DNA of 56,604 nucleotides from Gemmatimonadetes bacterium bin94 (GTDB taxonomy: Bacteria > Gemmatimonadota > Gemmatimonadetes > Longimicrobiales > Gaopeijiaceae), in NCBI GenBank assembly GCA_002238865.1, contig MPNE01000027.1:1-56604 (forward strand). The letters run 5' to 3'. Each line of letters starts with the position of its first letter. Within the stretch, counting starts at the first letter, position 1. A program made the position numbers and the translations under genes. A model generated the notes under the pieces. That model did no database searches, was not told the DNA's origin, and worked only from the letters and a program-made list of their open reading frames with translations. This document shows, piece after piece, positions 17,655-26,191 of this stretch.

Positions 17655-18953
17655 ATGAATGTCGCCCCGGCGCCCACCGCCGGGTATATCGCGCGCTTCT
17701 GGTCCCCGTTGGCGGCCACGTGGATCATGATCGCCGTGGAAGGTCCATTCGTGGCCGCGTTCATCGCCCGTCTCCCGGACGCCAAGATCAACCTGGCCGC
17801 GTACGGAGTGGCCCTGTCGATCGCGATCGTGGCCGAGAGCCCGGTGATGATGATCACGAGCGCGATCACCGCGCTGGGCCGCGACAGCGAGAGCTACCGG
17901 CGGCTGCGTCTGTTCTCGAACGGCCTCAGCGCCTTCTCGACTCTGCCCCTGTGCCTGCTCCTGATCCCCACCGTCTTCGATGCCCTTGTACATGGTCTGC
18001 TGAACCTCCCATCCGACGTGGCGACGCTGACCTACGGGGCGCTGTGGATCTATCTGCCATGGGCAGCGGCGATCGGGTACAGGAGGCTCATTCAGGGCGT
18101 CATGATCCGTGCCGGGAAGACGCGCCAGATCGCGGCCGGTACCATCTTCCGCCTGGCATCCATGGCGGGCACGACGATCCTGCTCTTCACCTTCACCGAC
18201 CTTCCCGGGACGTGGGTCGGCTCGACAGGCCTGGTTGCGGGTGTGGTCATCGAAGCGTTTGTGGCCCGGTGGATGGGCCGTGGCGCCGTCCGCCGGATCC
18301 TTGCCACGCCCCCTCCGGCGTCCACCGCCGCGGCACCGTTGAGCTATTCCGGCATCCTGAGCTTCTACTATCCGCTTGCCCTCACCACGGTGATCGGGCT
18401 CGCCGCGCACCCCCTCGTCACCTTCTTCATGGGCCGTGCCCAGGCACCCGTGGAGTCGCTGGCCGTACTGCCGGTGCTCATGGCGCTGTCCTTCATGTTC
18501 CGTTCGCTCGGAATCAGCTATCAGGAAGCGGCCATCGCGCTGTTGGGCAACAACCTGGAGAACCGCCGCGTGGTGGGCCGCTTCGCGGTGTGGCTCGGAT
18601 TGGCGTGCAGTCTGGGGCTGGCACTGTTCGCATTCACTCCGCTGTTCGGCTTCTGGTTCGAGTCCGTGTCGGGGTTGACACCCGAGCTGGCCGCCTACGC
18701 GAGGGTGCCCGCCATGTTGCTCGTTCCCCTGCCGGGACTCGGGGTCTGGCTGTCGTACCAGCGTGGGGTCAAGGTGTTGACGCGACAGACCAAAGCCATC
18801 ACGGTAGGGTCGGTCGTGGAGGTGCTGGGTATCGCCGCCATCTTCGTCGTGGCAGGATGGGGACTGGACCTGGTTGGTGTAACCGCCGCGGCCATCGCGT
18901 TCCTTGTCGGGCGCATCCTGTCGAACCTTTACCTGCAGCGGAGCATCGTGTGA
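17655..18953 (+). CDS. MOP-superfamily (MATE/ANK-like) transporter
   Basis: The 432-residue integral membrane protein has about 12 hydrophobic segments and no soluble domain. The overall pattern, including an opening region around P-L-A-A-T-W-I-M-I-A-V-E-G-P, resembles the progressive-ankylosis/MATE branch of the MOP flippase superfamily. Substrates in that superfamily range from drugs to lipid-linked sugars and small anions, so the function here is open. It is divergent from the FkbM methyltransferase with about 100 bp between starts, and it is followed after one base by a metallo-hydrolase gene, so the two probably share a transcript. Confidence 0.7.
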   Translation: MNVAPAPTAGYIARFWSPLAATWIMIAVEGPFVAAFIARLPDAKINLAAYGVALSIAIVAESPVMMITSAITALGRDSESYRRLRLFSNGLSAFSTLPLCLLLIPTVFDALVHGLLNLPSDVATLTYGALWIYLPWAAAIGYRRLIQGVMIRAGKTRQIAAGTIFRLASMAGTTILLFTFTDLPGTWVGSTGLVAGVVIEAFVARWMGRGAVRRILATPPPASTAAAPLSYSGILSFYYPLALTTVIGLAAHPLVTFFMGRAQAPVESLAVLPVLMALSFMFRSLGISYQEAAIALLGNNLENRRVVGRFAVWLGLACSLGLALFAFTPLFGFWFESVSGLTPELAAYARVPAMLLVPLPGLGVWLSYQRGVKVLTRQTKAITVGSVVEVLGIAAIFVVAGWGLDLVGVTAAAIAFLVGRILSNLYLQRSIV

Positions 18954-18954
18954 C

Positions 18955-19917
18955 ATGAACATCAGCCGACGCCGTTTCGTCTCCGTATCCGCGAGCTGCA
19001 CCTCCTACCTGGCCGCCGCCGGGCCGTTGCTTCCCGGGCCCTTGATGCGAAGGTGGAGCGCAACGGACACCCGGCGCGTGGTGGCCCAGGAGCCCTTCGC
19101 GCGCATCGAGGAGGTGGGGTCCGGGATGTTCGCGATCGTCTCCACGCCGCTCGGCGGGGACTACACGACCGTGTGCAACGGTGGGATCATCGCCGGTTCG
19201 GCGGGTACGGTCGTGGTGGAGGCCTTTGCGTCGCCGGCGGGAGCCGCGTGGGCCGCCCAACGGGCCCGGGAGCTGACGGGCCGCTGGCCAACCCATGTGG
19301 TGGTCAGCCACTACCATGGGGACCACTCGGCGGGGCCGGCGGGGTTTCTTCGGGGTGACGAAGACGCTCCGGCGCTGAGTGCCACTGCCGCGACGCGCGA
19401 CCTCGTCCTCGGGGGCCGCGCCGACGAGGAGGCCAGGGCGGCGTGGGCCGACGTGGTGGTGCTTCCGGCGGACGCCGAGACCGAAATCGACCTCGGAGAC
19501 CGCTCGGTAACCGTTGTGCCGCGCACGGGTCACACGGCCAGCGACCTGTCGGTGGAGGTGGACGGGGGCGAGGGCCCGGTCTGGTGCGGAGACCTCGTGT
19601 GGAACGCGATGTTCCCGAACTACATGGACGCTGTGCCGTCGAGGCTGTCGCGGTCGGTGCGGGCGCTGCAGGCGATCCCGGCCGACGTTTTCGTGCCGGG
19701 GCACGGGCCGCTGTCCGACGCCGACTCGATGTCCAGGTACGTGGCGCTGATCGACTCCGTCGAGGCGGCGGCGCGCGACGCCCGGACGCGGGGCATGAAC
19801 GCGGAAGACGCGGCGCGGCAGTACGAGGCCCCGGAGCAACTCGGCGAGTGGGTGTTGTTCAGCCCGAACTACTATCAGAGGGCGATCGAGGCGTGGCTCA
19901 AGGAGTTGGCGGCCTGA
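18955..19917 (+). CDS. Tat-exported MBL-fold metallo-hydrolase
   Basis: The 320-residue product has a twin-arginine signal (N-I-S-R-R-R-F-V-S-V-S) ending near residue 30. The metallo-beta-lactamase fold is shown by H-Y-H-G-D-H near residue 118, a G-H-T-A motif near 193 and a second-metal Asp in C-G-D-L-V-W-N near 215, then P-G-H-G-P near 247. These supply the His/Asp ligands for one or two Zn2+. The substrate (beta-lactam, lactone, phosphoester or thioester) is not decidable. ATG 18955 follows the transporter stop by one base; an earlier ATG-like start at 18904 would lie inside the transporter. Confidence 0.88.
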   Translation: MNISRRRFVSVSASCTSYLAAAGPLLPGPLMRRWSATDTRRVVAQEPFARIEEVGSGMFAIVSTPLGGDYTTVCNGGIIAGSAGTVVVEAFASPAGAAWAAQRARELTGRWPTHVVVSHYHGDHSAGPAGFLRGDEDAPALSATAATRDLVLGGRADEEARAAWADVVVLPADAETEIDLGDRSVTVVPRTGHTASDLSVEVDGGEGPVWCGDLVWNAMFPNYMDAVPSRLSRSVRALQAIPADVFVPGHGPLSDADSMSRYVALIDSVEAAARDARTRGMNAEDAARQYEAPEQLGEWVLFSPNYYQRAIEAWLKELAA

Positions 19918-19934
19918 CGGACAGGCACTCCGGT

Positions 19935-21110
19935 CTACCCCGCAAGCGCACGCCGAACCCGCTCCCCCAACCCCTCCAGACGCGCCTCGGGCTCATTGCT
20001 GAAGACCAGCCGAACGAACTGGCCGGCGTTCTCCTCGCCCCAGTGCGTCATCGGGGTGGCCGCAACCTTGCCTTTCTCCAGCAGCAGGCGCGACGCCTCC
20101 GCCCCGCCGAAGCCGAGCCGGCCCGTGTCCAGCAGCAGCGACCAGCCGCCGTCGCTCCGGACAAACGGCAGGCCGGAAAGCTCGGCCTGAACCGTGTCAC
20201 GCCTCCGCTCCCACGTGGCGACCGCTTCCTCCACCCCCGCGCCGGCCGGGTCCGTGAGCGCCGCGAGCGCACCCGGCTGTGACAGGCCCACCGGGGTCAC
20301 GACGTTGTAGATGCTGACCAGGCCGATGCGGTCCATGATCGGCGCGGGCCCCACCACCCATCCCACCCGCCACCCGATCATGCGGTATTCCTTGGACACC
20401 GACCCCACCGTGATCGTCCTCTCGCCCAGCCCGTCCACGCTGGCGGGGTGGATATGGTCGCGGCCATCGTACAGGATGCGCTCCATCGCGGCGTTGTACA
20501 GGAGCCAGATGCCGCGCTCCTCGCACACCCGCGCGACGGCCTCCCAGTCCTCCCGGGTCATCACCGCACCCGACGGGATGGACGGGTTCATGAGAAAGAT
20601 TACGCGGGTGCGATCGGTCACCGCCTCGTGGAAGCGTTGCAGGTCCAGGACCCACCGCCCCCCGGCCGCGACGAACGGGACGAAGCGCGTCACGCCCCCC
20701 GCGACGCGGACGCGGTAGAGCATCCCGGCGTAGGTGGGGTCGGTGACGACGACCTCGTCGCCGGGCTCGATCAGCGCCAGCAGTGCGTTCAGCAGGCCCT
20801 CGGTGCCGCCGGCGGTGATGATCGTCTGGCCGGCCGGGTCGTACGGGACGCCGCTCAGCCGGGACACATGGCCCGCCGCCGCCGTGCGCAGTTCGTCGCG
20901 TCCGAGGAAGGGGAGGTAGCTGTTGGCGTCGTCGCGGCCCACGGCGTCCCGCGTGGCCGCCACGGCGCATGCGGGCGGGGGTATCTCCGTGTCGAGGTTC
21001 TCGAGGCGGAGGATCTCCGCGTCCGCGCCGGCCGCCTGGGCCACACGATCGATGGAAAAGCCCTCGACGCCTCCGAGCCGGGGCGCCGGAGGGTCCGGGT
21101 GGGCGGTCAT
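19935..21110 (-). CDS. Fold-type I PLP aminotransferase with altered cofactor motif
   Basis: This class I/II aminotransferase-like protein has 391 residues. The Schiff-base motif S-V-S-K-E-Y-R-M-I-G-W-R-V-G-W is intact, with Lys near 236. The usual D-E-x-Y motif (D222 and Y225 of E. coli AspC) reads Y-N-A-A-M-E-R-I-L-Y-D-G, so the Asp that bonds the pyridine nitrogen is Asn and the Tyr is Met. The N-P-S-x-P-S-G loop is only slightly changed. Catalysis may therefore be altered, or the protein may be a non-transaminating PLP enzyme. ATG 21110 overlaps the LOG gene stop (ATGA). Confidence 0.85.
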   Translation of the reverse strand: MTAHPDPPAPRLGGVEGFSIDRVAQAAGADAEILRLENLDTEIPPPACAVAATRDAVGRDDANSYLPFLGRDELRTAAAGHVSRLSGVPYDPAGQTIITAGGTEGLLNALLALIEPGDEVVVTDPTYAGMLYRVRVAGGVTRFVPFVAAGGRWVLDLQRFHEAVTDRTRVIFLMNPSIPSGAVMTREDWEAVARVCEERGIWLLYNAAMERILYDGRDHIHPASVDGLGERTITVGSVSKEYRMIGWRVGWVVGPAPIMDRIGLVSIYNVVTPVGLSQPGALAALTDPAGAGVEEAVATWERRRDTVQAELSGLPFVRSDGGWSLLLDTGRLGFGGAEASRLLLEKGKVAATPMTHWGEENAGQFVRLVFSNEPEARLEGLGERVRRALAG

Positions 21111-21637
21111 CGGCGTCCACCCGCCGCAAGCGCCCGCCGCACGAAGGCGATCACCTCGTCGACGGTGGCCGCGGTGCCCACGGTGCCCGGAAGGTCGCGC
21201 GCGCGGTCCAGCTCACCGAAGAGAACGAGGGGGCGCCCGTATTCGATCGCCAGCGACACTTCCGAGGCCGTGCCCACGCTACCCGGCAGCGCCACCACAA
21301 CATCCGAAGTGAGCACGTTGATGTGATTCCTCGAGGACGGATCCGCCCCCAGCTTCCCGAGATGCGTCCGAATCGGGACTTCCACCCAGCGGTTGGGGTA
21401 CCCGGTGCCGGCCTCGGAACCGCCGTCCTCGTCCACCTGCGGCAACACCGCGAGCACAAGGCCTGCGCGTCCCTCCACCTCCGCGAAGGCCCTTGACACC
21501 GACGTCATCACCCCGGTACCGCCTCCGGTCAGGAGATGGACCCCAAGCCGGGCCAAGCGACGTCCGAGCGGAGCCGCCAGCTCCTCATGCGCGTGGGCGC
21601 CAGCCCCCATCACGCCGACCACGGGAATCTTCTTCAA
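21107..21637 (-). CDS. LOG-family protein (TIGR00725-like nucleotide-binding protein)
   Basis: The 176-residue Rossmann-like protein has the LOG/SLOG order: V-V-G-V-M-G-A-G at the start, a G-G-G-T-G-V-M motif near 38-44 and P-G-S-V-G-T-A-S-E near 118-126 in place of the usual P-G-G-x-G-T-x-x-E. LOG enzymes hydrolyse nucleoside monophosphates; several family members have no tested activity. The start is TTG 21637, and a TACAAT lies 6 nt upstream, so the mRNA may be nearly leaderless. Its stop overlaps the aminotransferase start. Confidence 0.8.
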   Translation of the reverse strand: MKKIPVVGVMGAGAHAHEELAAPLGRRLARLGVHLLTGGGTGVMTSVSRAFAEVEGRAGLVLAVLPQVDEDGGSEAGTGYPNRWVEVPIRTHLGKLGADPSSRNHINVLTSDVVVALPGSVGTASEVSLAIEYGRPLVLFGELDRARDLPGTVGTAATVDEVIAFVRRALAAGGRR

Positions 21638-21776
21638 GGCTGGATTGTACCGCGTTGCAGGTTAGAGTTTCGGAGTTCCAGGACGAGCGGACCAAGGCCG
21701 GGAATCCGCGCCCGGATGCCGTGACCGGCCGAAATAATCGCACTTCGGGAGATCTCACGCCAATGGAGCACCCGCC

Positions 21777-23156
21777 ATGACGACCGGCCCGGCCGGCTCC
21801 CGGGATCAAGGCTCGACGGCACCGCCCGGCCGCCCCGGCTACGGCCCCTACGCCGCCGCCGCGGTCGTTGTCGCCAACATGATCGGCACCGGCGTCTTCA
21901 CCAGCCTCGGCTTCCAGCTGCTCGACATCCAGTCCACCTTCCCGCTCCTGCTCCTGTGGGTGGTCGGGGGCGCGGCAGCTTTCTGCGGCGCGGTCTCCTA
22001 CGCGGAGCTCGGCGCGGCCATCCCCCGCTCCGGCGGCGAGTACACCTTTCTCTCCAGGATCTACCACCCCGTCGCCGGATTCGTCTCGGGCTGGATCTCG
22101 GCAACGATCGGCTTCGCGGCCCCCACGGCTCTCGCGGCCATCACCTTCGGCACCTACCTCGCGTCCGTCTTCCCTGCCCTGTCGCCCACCTGGCTGGGCG
22201 CGGGCCTGGTCGTGGTGCTCACGGGGGTTCACGCCACCACCCACCGCAACTCGAGCCTCTTCCAGCGTGCCTTCACGACGGTGAAGGTGGTGCTGATCGC
22301 CGCGTTCTGCCTCGCCGCCGTCGCCCTGGTGGACACCCCCCAACCGGTCGCGCTTCTCCCCGCCGCCGGCGACGGAAAGCTTGTCTTCGGCGGCGCGTTC
22401 GCGGTCTCCCTCATCTACGTCTCGTACGCCTACACAGGGTGGAACGCGGCCACCTACCTCACCGGGGAGCTGGCGGACCCGCAGCGGACCCTGCCCCGGG
22501 TGCTGGCAGGCGGCACCCTCCTGGTCTTGGTGCTGTACGTGGCCCTGAACTACGCGTTCCTGCGCGCGGCCCCGATGGCCGAACTGGAGGGGAGACTCGA
22601 AGTCGGCTACGTGGCAGCAACCCACATCTTCGGCCCCGTGGGCGCCGCGATCATGGGGGTGACGCTCGCCGTGCTCCTGGTCTCGACGGTGAGTGCGATG
22701 GTCATGGCGGGGCCGCGCGTCCTGCAGGTTATCGGTGAGGACTACCCGTTGTTCCGGCGGTTGGGGCGCACCAACAAGGATGGCATCCCGGCGGTCGCCA
22801 TCCTGACCCAGGCCGCGATCAGCCTCACATTCATCGTGACCGCCTCGTTCGAGTCGATCCTCGTTTTCGCGGGCTTCACCCTTGGACTGAACAGCCTGCT
22901 GACGGTGGCGGGCGTGTTCGTGCTGCGCCTCCGCGAGCCGGAGCTTGCGAGACCGTACCGGACGTGGGGATTCCCGGTCACGCCGTTGGTGTACATGGGG
23001 CTGACCTTCTGGACCCTGACCTATCTGGCCATTGACAGGCCCGCCGAAGCGCTCACCGCGTTGGCGCTGATCGCGGCCGGCCTCGCCCTGTACCTGATCG
23101 CTATTCGACTCCCAGCAGTTCGATCTCGAAGACGAGCACCTGATTCGGACCGATGA
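21777..23156 (+). CDS. APC-superfamily amino acid permease
   Basis: The 459-residue membrane protein has 12 predicted helices. The first helix carries V-V-A-N-M-I-G-T-G-V-F-T, the substrate-binding loop of the APC fold, and helix 6 contains Y-T-G-W-N-A-A-T-Y-L. This indicates a proton- or sodium-coupled amino acid transporter, L-type or basic; the substrate is unknown. ATG 21777 has weak upstream SD. The 3' end (after L-P-A-V-R-S-R-R-R) overlaps the convergent FKBP gene by 56 bp. Confidence 0.92.
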   Translation: MTTGPAGSRDQGSTAPPGRPGYGPYAAAAVVVANMIGTGVFTSLGFQLLDIQSTFPLLLLWVVGGAAAFCGAVSYAELGAAIPRSGGEYTFLSRIYHPVAGFVSGWISATIGFAAPTALAAITFGTYLASVFPALSPTWLGAGLVVVLTGVHATTHRNSSLFQRAFTTVKVVLIAAFCLAAVALVDTPQPVALLPAAGDGKLVFGGAFAVSLIYVSYAYTGWNAATYLTGELADPQRTLPRVLAGGTLLVLVLYVALNYAFLRAAPMAELEGRLEVGYVAATHIFGPVGAAIMGVTLAVLLVSTVSAMVMAGPRVLQVIGEDYPLFRRLGRTNKDGIPAVAILTQAAISLTFIVTASFESILVFAGFTLGLNSLLTVAGVFVLRLREPELARPYRTWGFPVTPLVYMGLTFWTLTYLAIDRPAEALTALALIAAGLALYLIAIRLPAVRSRRRAPDSDR

Positions 23157-23766
23157 GCGGGGCACGGCCCTCGGGGCCGTACGCCAGGTCGCCGGGAAGG
23201 ACCACCCGCAGGTGTCCGCCGACCTTCATGAGCTTCAAGGCCTCCGAGAAGCCGTCCACGACGTTGTCCACGCCGAACATGGACGGCTCGCCCCGGCCGT
23301 AGGACGAGTCGAACTCCGATTCGTCCGGCATGGTCCCGCGGTAGTGCACCGTCACCCGCTGGCCCGATTGCGGTGTGGCTCCGTCTCCCTCCCGCAGGAC
23401 CTCGTACTGCAGCCCCGACTCCGTCACCGTGACCCCTTCCCGGGCGGCGTTTTCCGCGAGATACTCCGCGCCCTCGGACAAGGCCGTCTCCGCCGCCTCG
23501 GCCTGCACCATTTCGGTGAACTCCGTCATGGCCGCGTCGATCTCTTCCTGGCTGATCGCCGGCTCCCCCTCCGCGAGCGCGTCGGTGAAGCCCTTCATGA
23601 GGGCGGGCATGTCGACATGATCCTGAACCTCGACCAGGGATCGGCCCATGTTGAGCCCGATCCCGTAGCTGGCCTTCTGGGAGGCAGTCTCCAGGGTCGC
23701 CTCCGGAAGGCAGGCGGAGACGCACAGGAGGGACAGGAAGGGGAGGGTGCGAAAGCGAGCGGACAT
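23101..23766 (-). CDS. FKBP-type peptidyl-prolyl isomerase lipoprotein
   Basis: The 221-residue product has a lipoprotein signal with L-L-C-V-S-A-C at residues 12-18. It is followed by the helical FkpA/Mip dimerisation domain (about 25-125, including A-S-Y-G-I-G-L-N-M-G) and a C-terminal FKBP domain (about 130-221) with V-T-V-H-Y-R-G, F-D-S-S and V-I/V-F-E-I-E-L-L. It acts as a periplasmic proline isomerase and chaperone. ATG 23766 was chosen over the 23910 start because the lipoprotein signal begins there. Its 3' end overlaps the APC permease gene on the other strand. Confidence 0.92.
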   Translation of the reverse strand: MSARFRTLPFLSLLCVSACLPEATLETASQKASYGIGLNMGRSLVEVQDHVDMPALMKGFTDALAEGEPAISQEEIDAAMTEFTEMVQAEAAETALSEGAEYLAENAAREGVTVTESGLQYEVLREGDGATPQSGQRVTVHYRGTMPDESEFDSSYGRGEPSMFGVDNVVDGFSEALKLMKVGGHLRVVLPGDLAYGPEGRAPLIGPNQVLVFEIELLGVE

Positions 23767-23910
23767 TGCAGATGTTCCTTGGATTCGAGGGCCGTGGCGG
23801 CAGGAGCAAGTTAACGTCGGCGGACAGGGGCGCCAGTGGCAGGCACCTGAGGCCACCGGTGGCCCAGGCAGCCCATGACAGGCTTCCCCGGGACCATCGG
23901 GAGGGCACAT

Positions 23911-24540
23911 CTACGCCAGGAGAGACGGCAATCCCTTCAGGTCGTCGACAACGGCGACGGCGACGTCCCGGGCCCGGTCCGCCGCGATCCCCAGCGGGTT
24001 GTGCCACACGACGCTCATGCCCGCGGCGTCCGCCCCCACGACATCGAAGGGTGAACCCGCCACGAACAGGACCTCGTCCGGCCGGGCTCCCATGGCCTGC
24101 GCCCCGGCCATATAGATGCGCGCATCCGGCTTGTAGAAGCCCGCCGACTCGGCCGTGACCACGGCGCGGAAGGGCGCCCCCACCAGAGCCGCGGCCCGAT
24201 GGCCCAGCTCGTCCGAGCAGTTGGTCACCACGCCGAGCGGCCAATCGCGGGCCAGGCCGCGCAAGACGGATCCCGCCCCCGGCCAGGGCGCCAGCTCGTC
24301 CCACCTGGCCGCAAGGCGCAGCGCGAACGCGCGCGGCATGCCCACCGCTTCGGCGGAGTCGGCCACGAGATCGACGTAGGGCACATAGGCGCCCGCCGCA
24401 TAGGTCTGCTCCAGGTATGAGAAGCGCCACCTGCGCCCCGGGTCCTCCCCCCCGGCGATGTCGTCCCAGAGGGACCAGGAGTCGAGCAGCGCGGACAGCA
24501 GGTCGAAGAGGACGACGCGCGGGGCCGGGGCGCCGCTCAT
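23911..24540 (-). CDS. HAD-superfamily hydrolase (2-haloacid dehalogenase-like)
   Basis: The 209-residue product has motif I V-V-L-F-D-L-L-S-A-L-L-D, where the nucleophile Asp is present but the second Asp of the phosphatase motif is absent, as in L-2-haloacid dehalogenases. Motif II is V-V-T-N-C-S, motif III lies in the K-P-D-A-R-I-Y strand, and motif IV is V-A-G-S-P-F-D-V-V-G-A-D, where the usual Asp is followed by Val. Phosphatase or dehalogenase activity cannot be told apart. ATG 24540 was preferred to GTG 24549, which is three codons longer. Confidence 0.8.
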   Translation of the reverse strand: MSGAPAPRVVLFDLLSALLDSWSLWDDIAGGEDPGRRWRFSYLEQTYAAGAYVPYVDLVADSAEAVGMPRAFALRLAARWDELAPWPGAGSVLRGLARDWPLGVVTNCSDELGHRAAALVGAPFRAVVTAESAGFYKPDARIYMAGAQAMGARPDEVLFVAGSPFDVVGADAAGMSVVWHNPLGIAADRARDVAVAVVDDLKGLPSLLA

Positions 24541-24574
24541 GCCGGCCACGGCCCGTCCCGGCGCCGGCGATACG

Positions 24575-26191
24575 TCACGACAGCTCGGCCTCGGCTTCGA
24601 TCTCGACGAGCAGATCGTCGCCTACGGTGTCGGCCCGCACGAGCGTGTTCGCGGGCAGCACCTCCGCGAAACGCACCCCGTGCGCGCGCGCCACCGGTTC
24701 CCAGTCCACGTCGTCGCGGATGAAGACGCGGGTCCGCACGACGTCGGCCAGCGATGCCCCCAGGGACTGCAGGGCCCCCTCGATCTTGTCGATGATGAAG
24801 TGGGTCTGCGCGGCGGGATCCCGCCCTCCGATCAGGCGGCCCCGGTGATTGGCGGTTGTGCCCGAGACCATGATGCGGTTGCCCTTCCGCACGGCGCGGC
24901 TATATCCCGCAATCGCTTCCCAGGGTGTGGCGGTGGATACCCGGGCCACGCCACCGGAGCGATCGACCGGGTAGGGCACCGGGAAGGTCGTAACGTGGTG
25001 GCTCAGGTCGCCGGACGCGGTCAGGAACGGGGGGCGGCGGTACTCGTCGCCGCAGTCGCCGTGGATGGGAGACAGGCGCGCGCGGGCGGCGTCCAGCTCC
25101 CGCCGGGATTTCTCGTCGAGCGATATGCCAAACAGCTTCAGGTTGTCGCGTATGTGGCTCGTCCCGCCCAGCCTCGCCCCCACGATGATCCCCGCCACGG
25201 CCGGCTGATCGAGCACATGGCGGCAGGCCACGTTGGCGATCGACACGCTGCCGCCGGTCGCTTCGGTGCTGGATGCTGTGGGGCCGGGCGCTTCTGCGTT
25301 GGGCGATTCTGCGTTGGACGCTTGTGCGTTGGACGCTTTGGCACCGGACGCGGATTTCTTTTCCGCTAACCCTGACGTTACGTCAGGGTCCTCTTCACCG
25401 AGCCTGTCCGCTACCCTGCGAGCCGCCCGCAGCACGTCCTGGAAGCGGTCCCAGCCCCCCGCCTGATCGATGAAGCGGCGGTACTTCATCTCCGACCACG
25501 TGAGCGATTCGTCTATCGGCGGCGCCTCCCGGCCCAGCCAGCGGTCGCTGAGGAAGCCGCCGGCAAGCGTCCCGTACGCCAGCAACCCTACGCCGTGCGC
25601 GCGGCACACGTCCGTCATCGCACCGGCGGCTCGGCTGTCGAGCAGCGAAAAGCACACCTGGTTGGACACGATGGGAACCCCGCTGCGCACGGCCATGTCG
25701 AGGTGGGCAGCGTCGCAGTTGGTCAAGCCCAGGTGGCGAATGCGGCCCGCGGCCTGGTGTTCGGCGAGCAGGAACAGACAATCCAGCCAGCCGGGGTCCG
25801 CATAGTTCCAGGGGTGGAACTGGAGGAGATCGATGCACTCGCAGCCGAGGCGGTCCAGAGCCCGCGCAACCGCCGCCGCCACGGTCTCCCGGCTCGCGGG
25901 CCCCGGCTCGGGGACCCACTTGGTGAGGAGTTGCACACCGCCCCGGCGACGCGCCAGCCGCCCGGCGATCACCTCGGATGAACCGTAGTGGTCGGCCATG
26001 TCGAATGTGGTGAGGCCGGCATCCACGTAGGGCTCCATTGCCCGGGCCGCGGCGTCCGGGTCAAGCGGAGAGCCGCCCCGTTCCTGGTCGGCGACCTGCC
26101 ACAGCCCCGTGAGGATGCGTGCGATCTCCAGGCCGGGGGCGAGGGATGTTCGCTCGACGTCCATGGGTGGCAAGGTCACGCCCGTGCTCAC
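24575..26191 (-). CDS. Aldo/keto reductase fused to a RidA-like domain
   Basis: The 538-residue product has two parts. Residues about 1-375 are an aldo/keto reductase barrel (D-M-A-D-H-Y-G-S with the catalytic Tyr, a Lys in L-L-T-K-W and a His in L-L-Q-F-H-P-W). Residues about 400-538 are a YjgF/RidA domain (G-N-R-I-M-V-S-G-T-T-A, then R-T-R-V-F-I-R-D and V-E-I-E-A-E). RidA normally hydrolyses reactive enamines or imines, so the fusion may reduce and then detoxify an unstable product; this is inference. A low-complexity Ala/Ser/Asn repeat of about 30 residues interrupts the barrel near residues 280-312. GTG 26191 overlaps the APC stop (GTGA); ATG 26164 is the alternative. Confidence 0.85.
   Translation of the reverse strand: MSTGVTLPPMDVERTSLAPGLEIARILTGLWQVADQERGGSPLDPDAAARAMEPYVDAGLTTFDMADHYGSSEVIAGRLARRRGGVQLLTKWVPEPGPASRETVAAAVARALDRLGCECIDLLQFHPWNYADPGWLDCLFLLAEHQAAGRIRHLGLTNCDAAHLDMAVRSGVPIVSNQVCFSLLDSRAAGAMTDVCRAHGVGLLAYGTLAGGFLSDRWLGREAPPIDESLTWSEMKYRRFIDQAGGWDRFQDVLRAARRVADRLGEEDPDVTSGLAEKKSASGAKASNAQASNAESPNAEAPGPTASSTEATGGSVSIANVACRHVLDQPAVAGIIVGARLGGTSHIRDNLKLFGISLDEKSRRELDAARARLSPIHGDCGDEYRRPPFLTASGDLSHHVTTFPVPYPVDRSGGVARVSTATPWEAIAGYSRAVRKGNRIMVSGTTANHRGRLIGGRDPAAQTHFIIDKIEGALQSLGASLADVVRTRVFIRDDVDWEPVARAHGVRFAEVLPANTLVRADTVGDDLLVEIEAEAELS
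25261..25389. repeat. In-frame repeat insert and palindrome inside the aldo/keto reductase
   Basis: Short units like GCGTTGGACGCTT and GCGTTGGGCGATT repeat around 25300-25340 and encode a run of Ala, Ser, Asn and Glu. Next to it, ACCCTGACG-TTA-CGTCAGGGT at 25369-25389 is a perfect 9-bp inverted repeat with a 3-base loop. Together they mark the insert boundary in the reductase and encode the unusual linker. Confidence 0.7.

Noticed and set aside
23851-23864. GGCCACCGGTGGCC palindrome as operator
   Set aside because: A 14-bp GC-rich palindrome is common by chance in such DNA, and no promoter is nearby.
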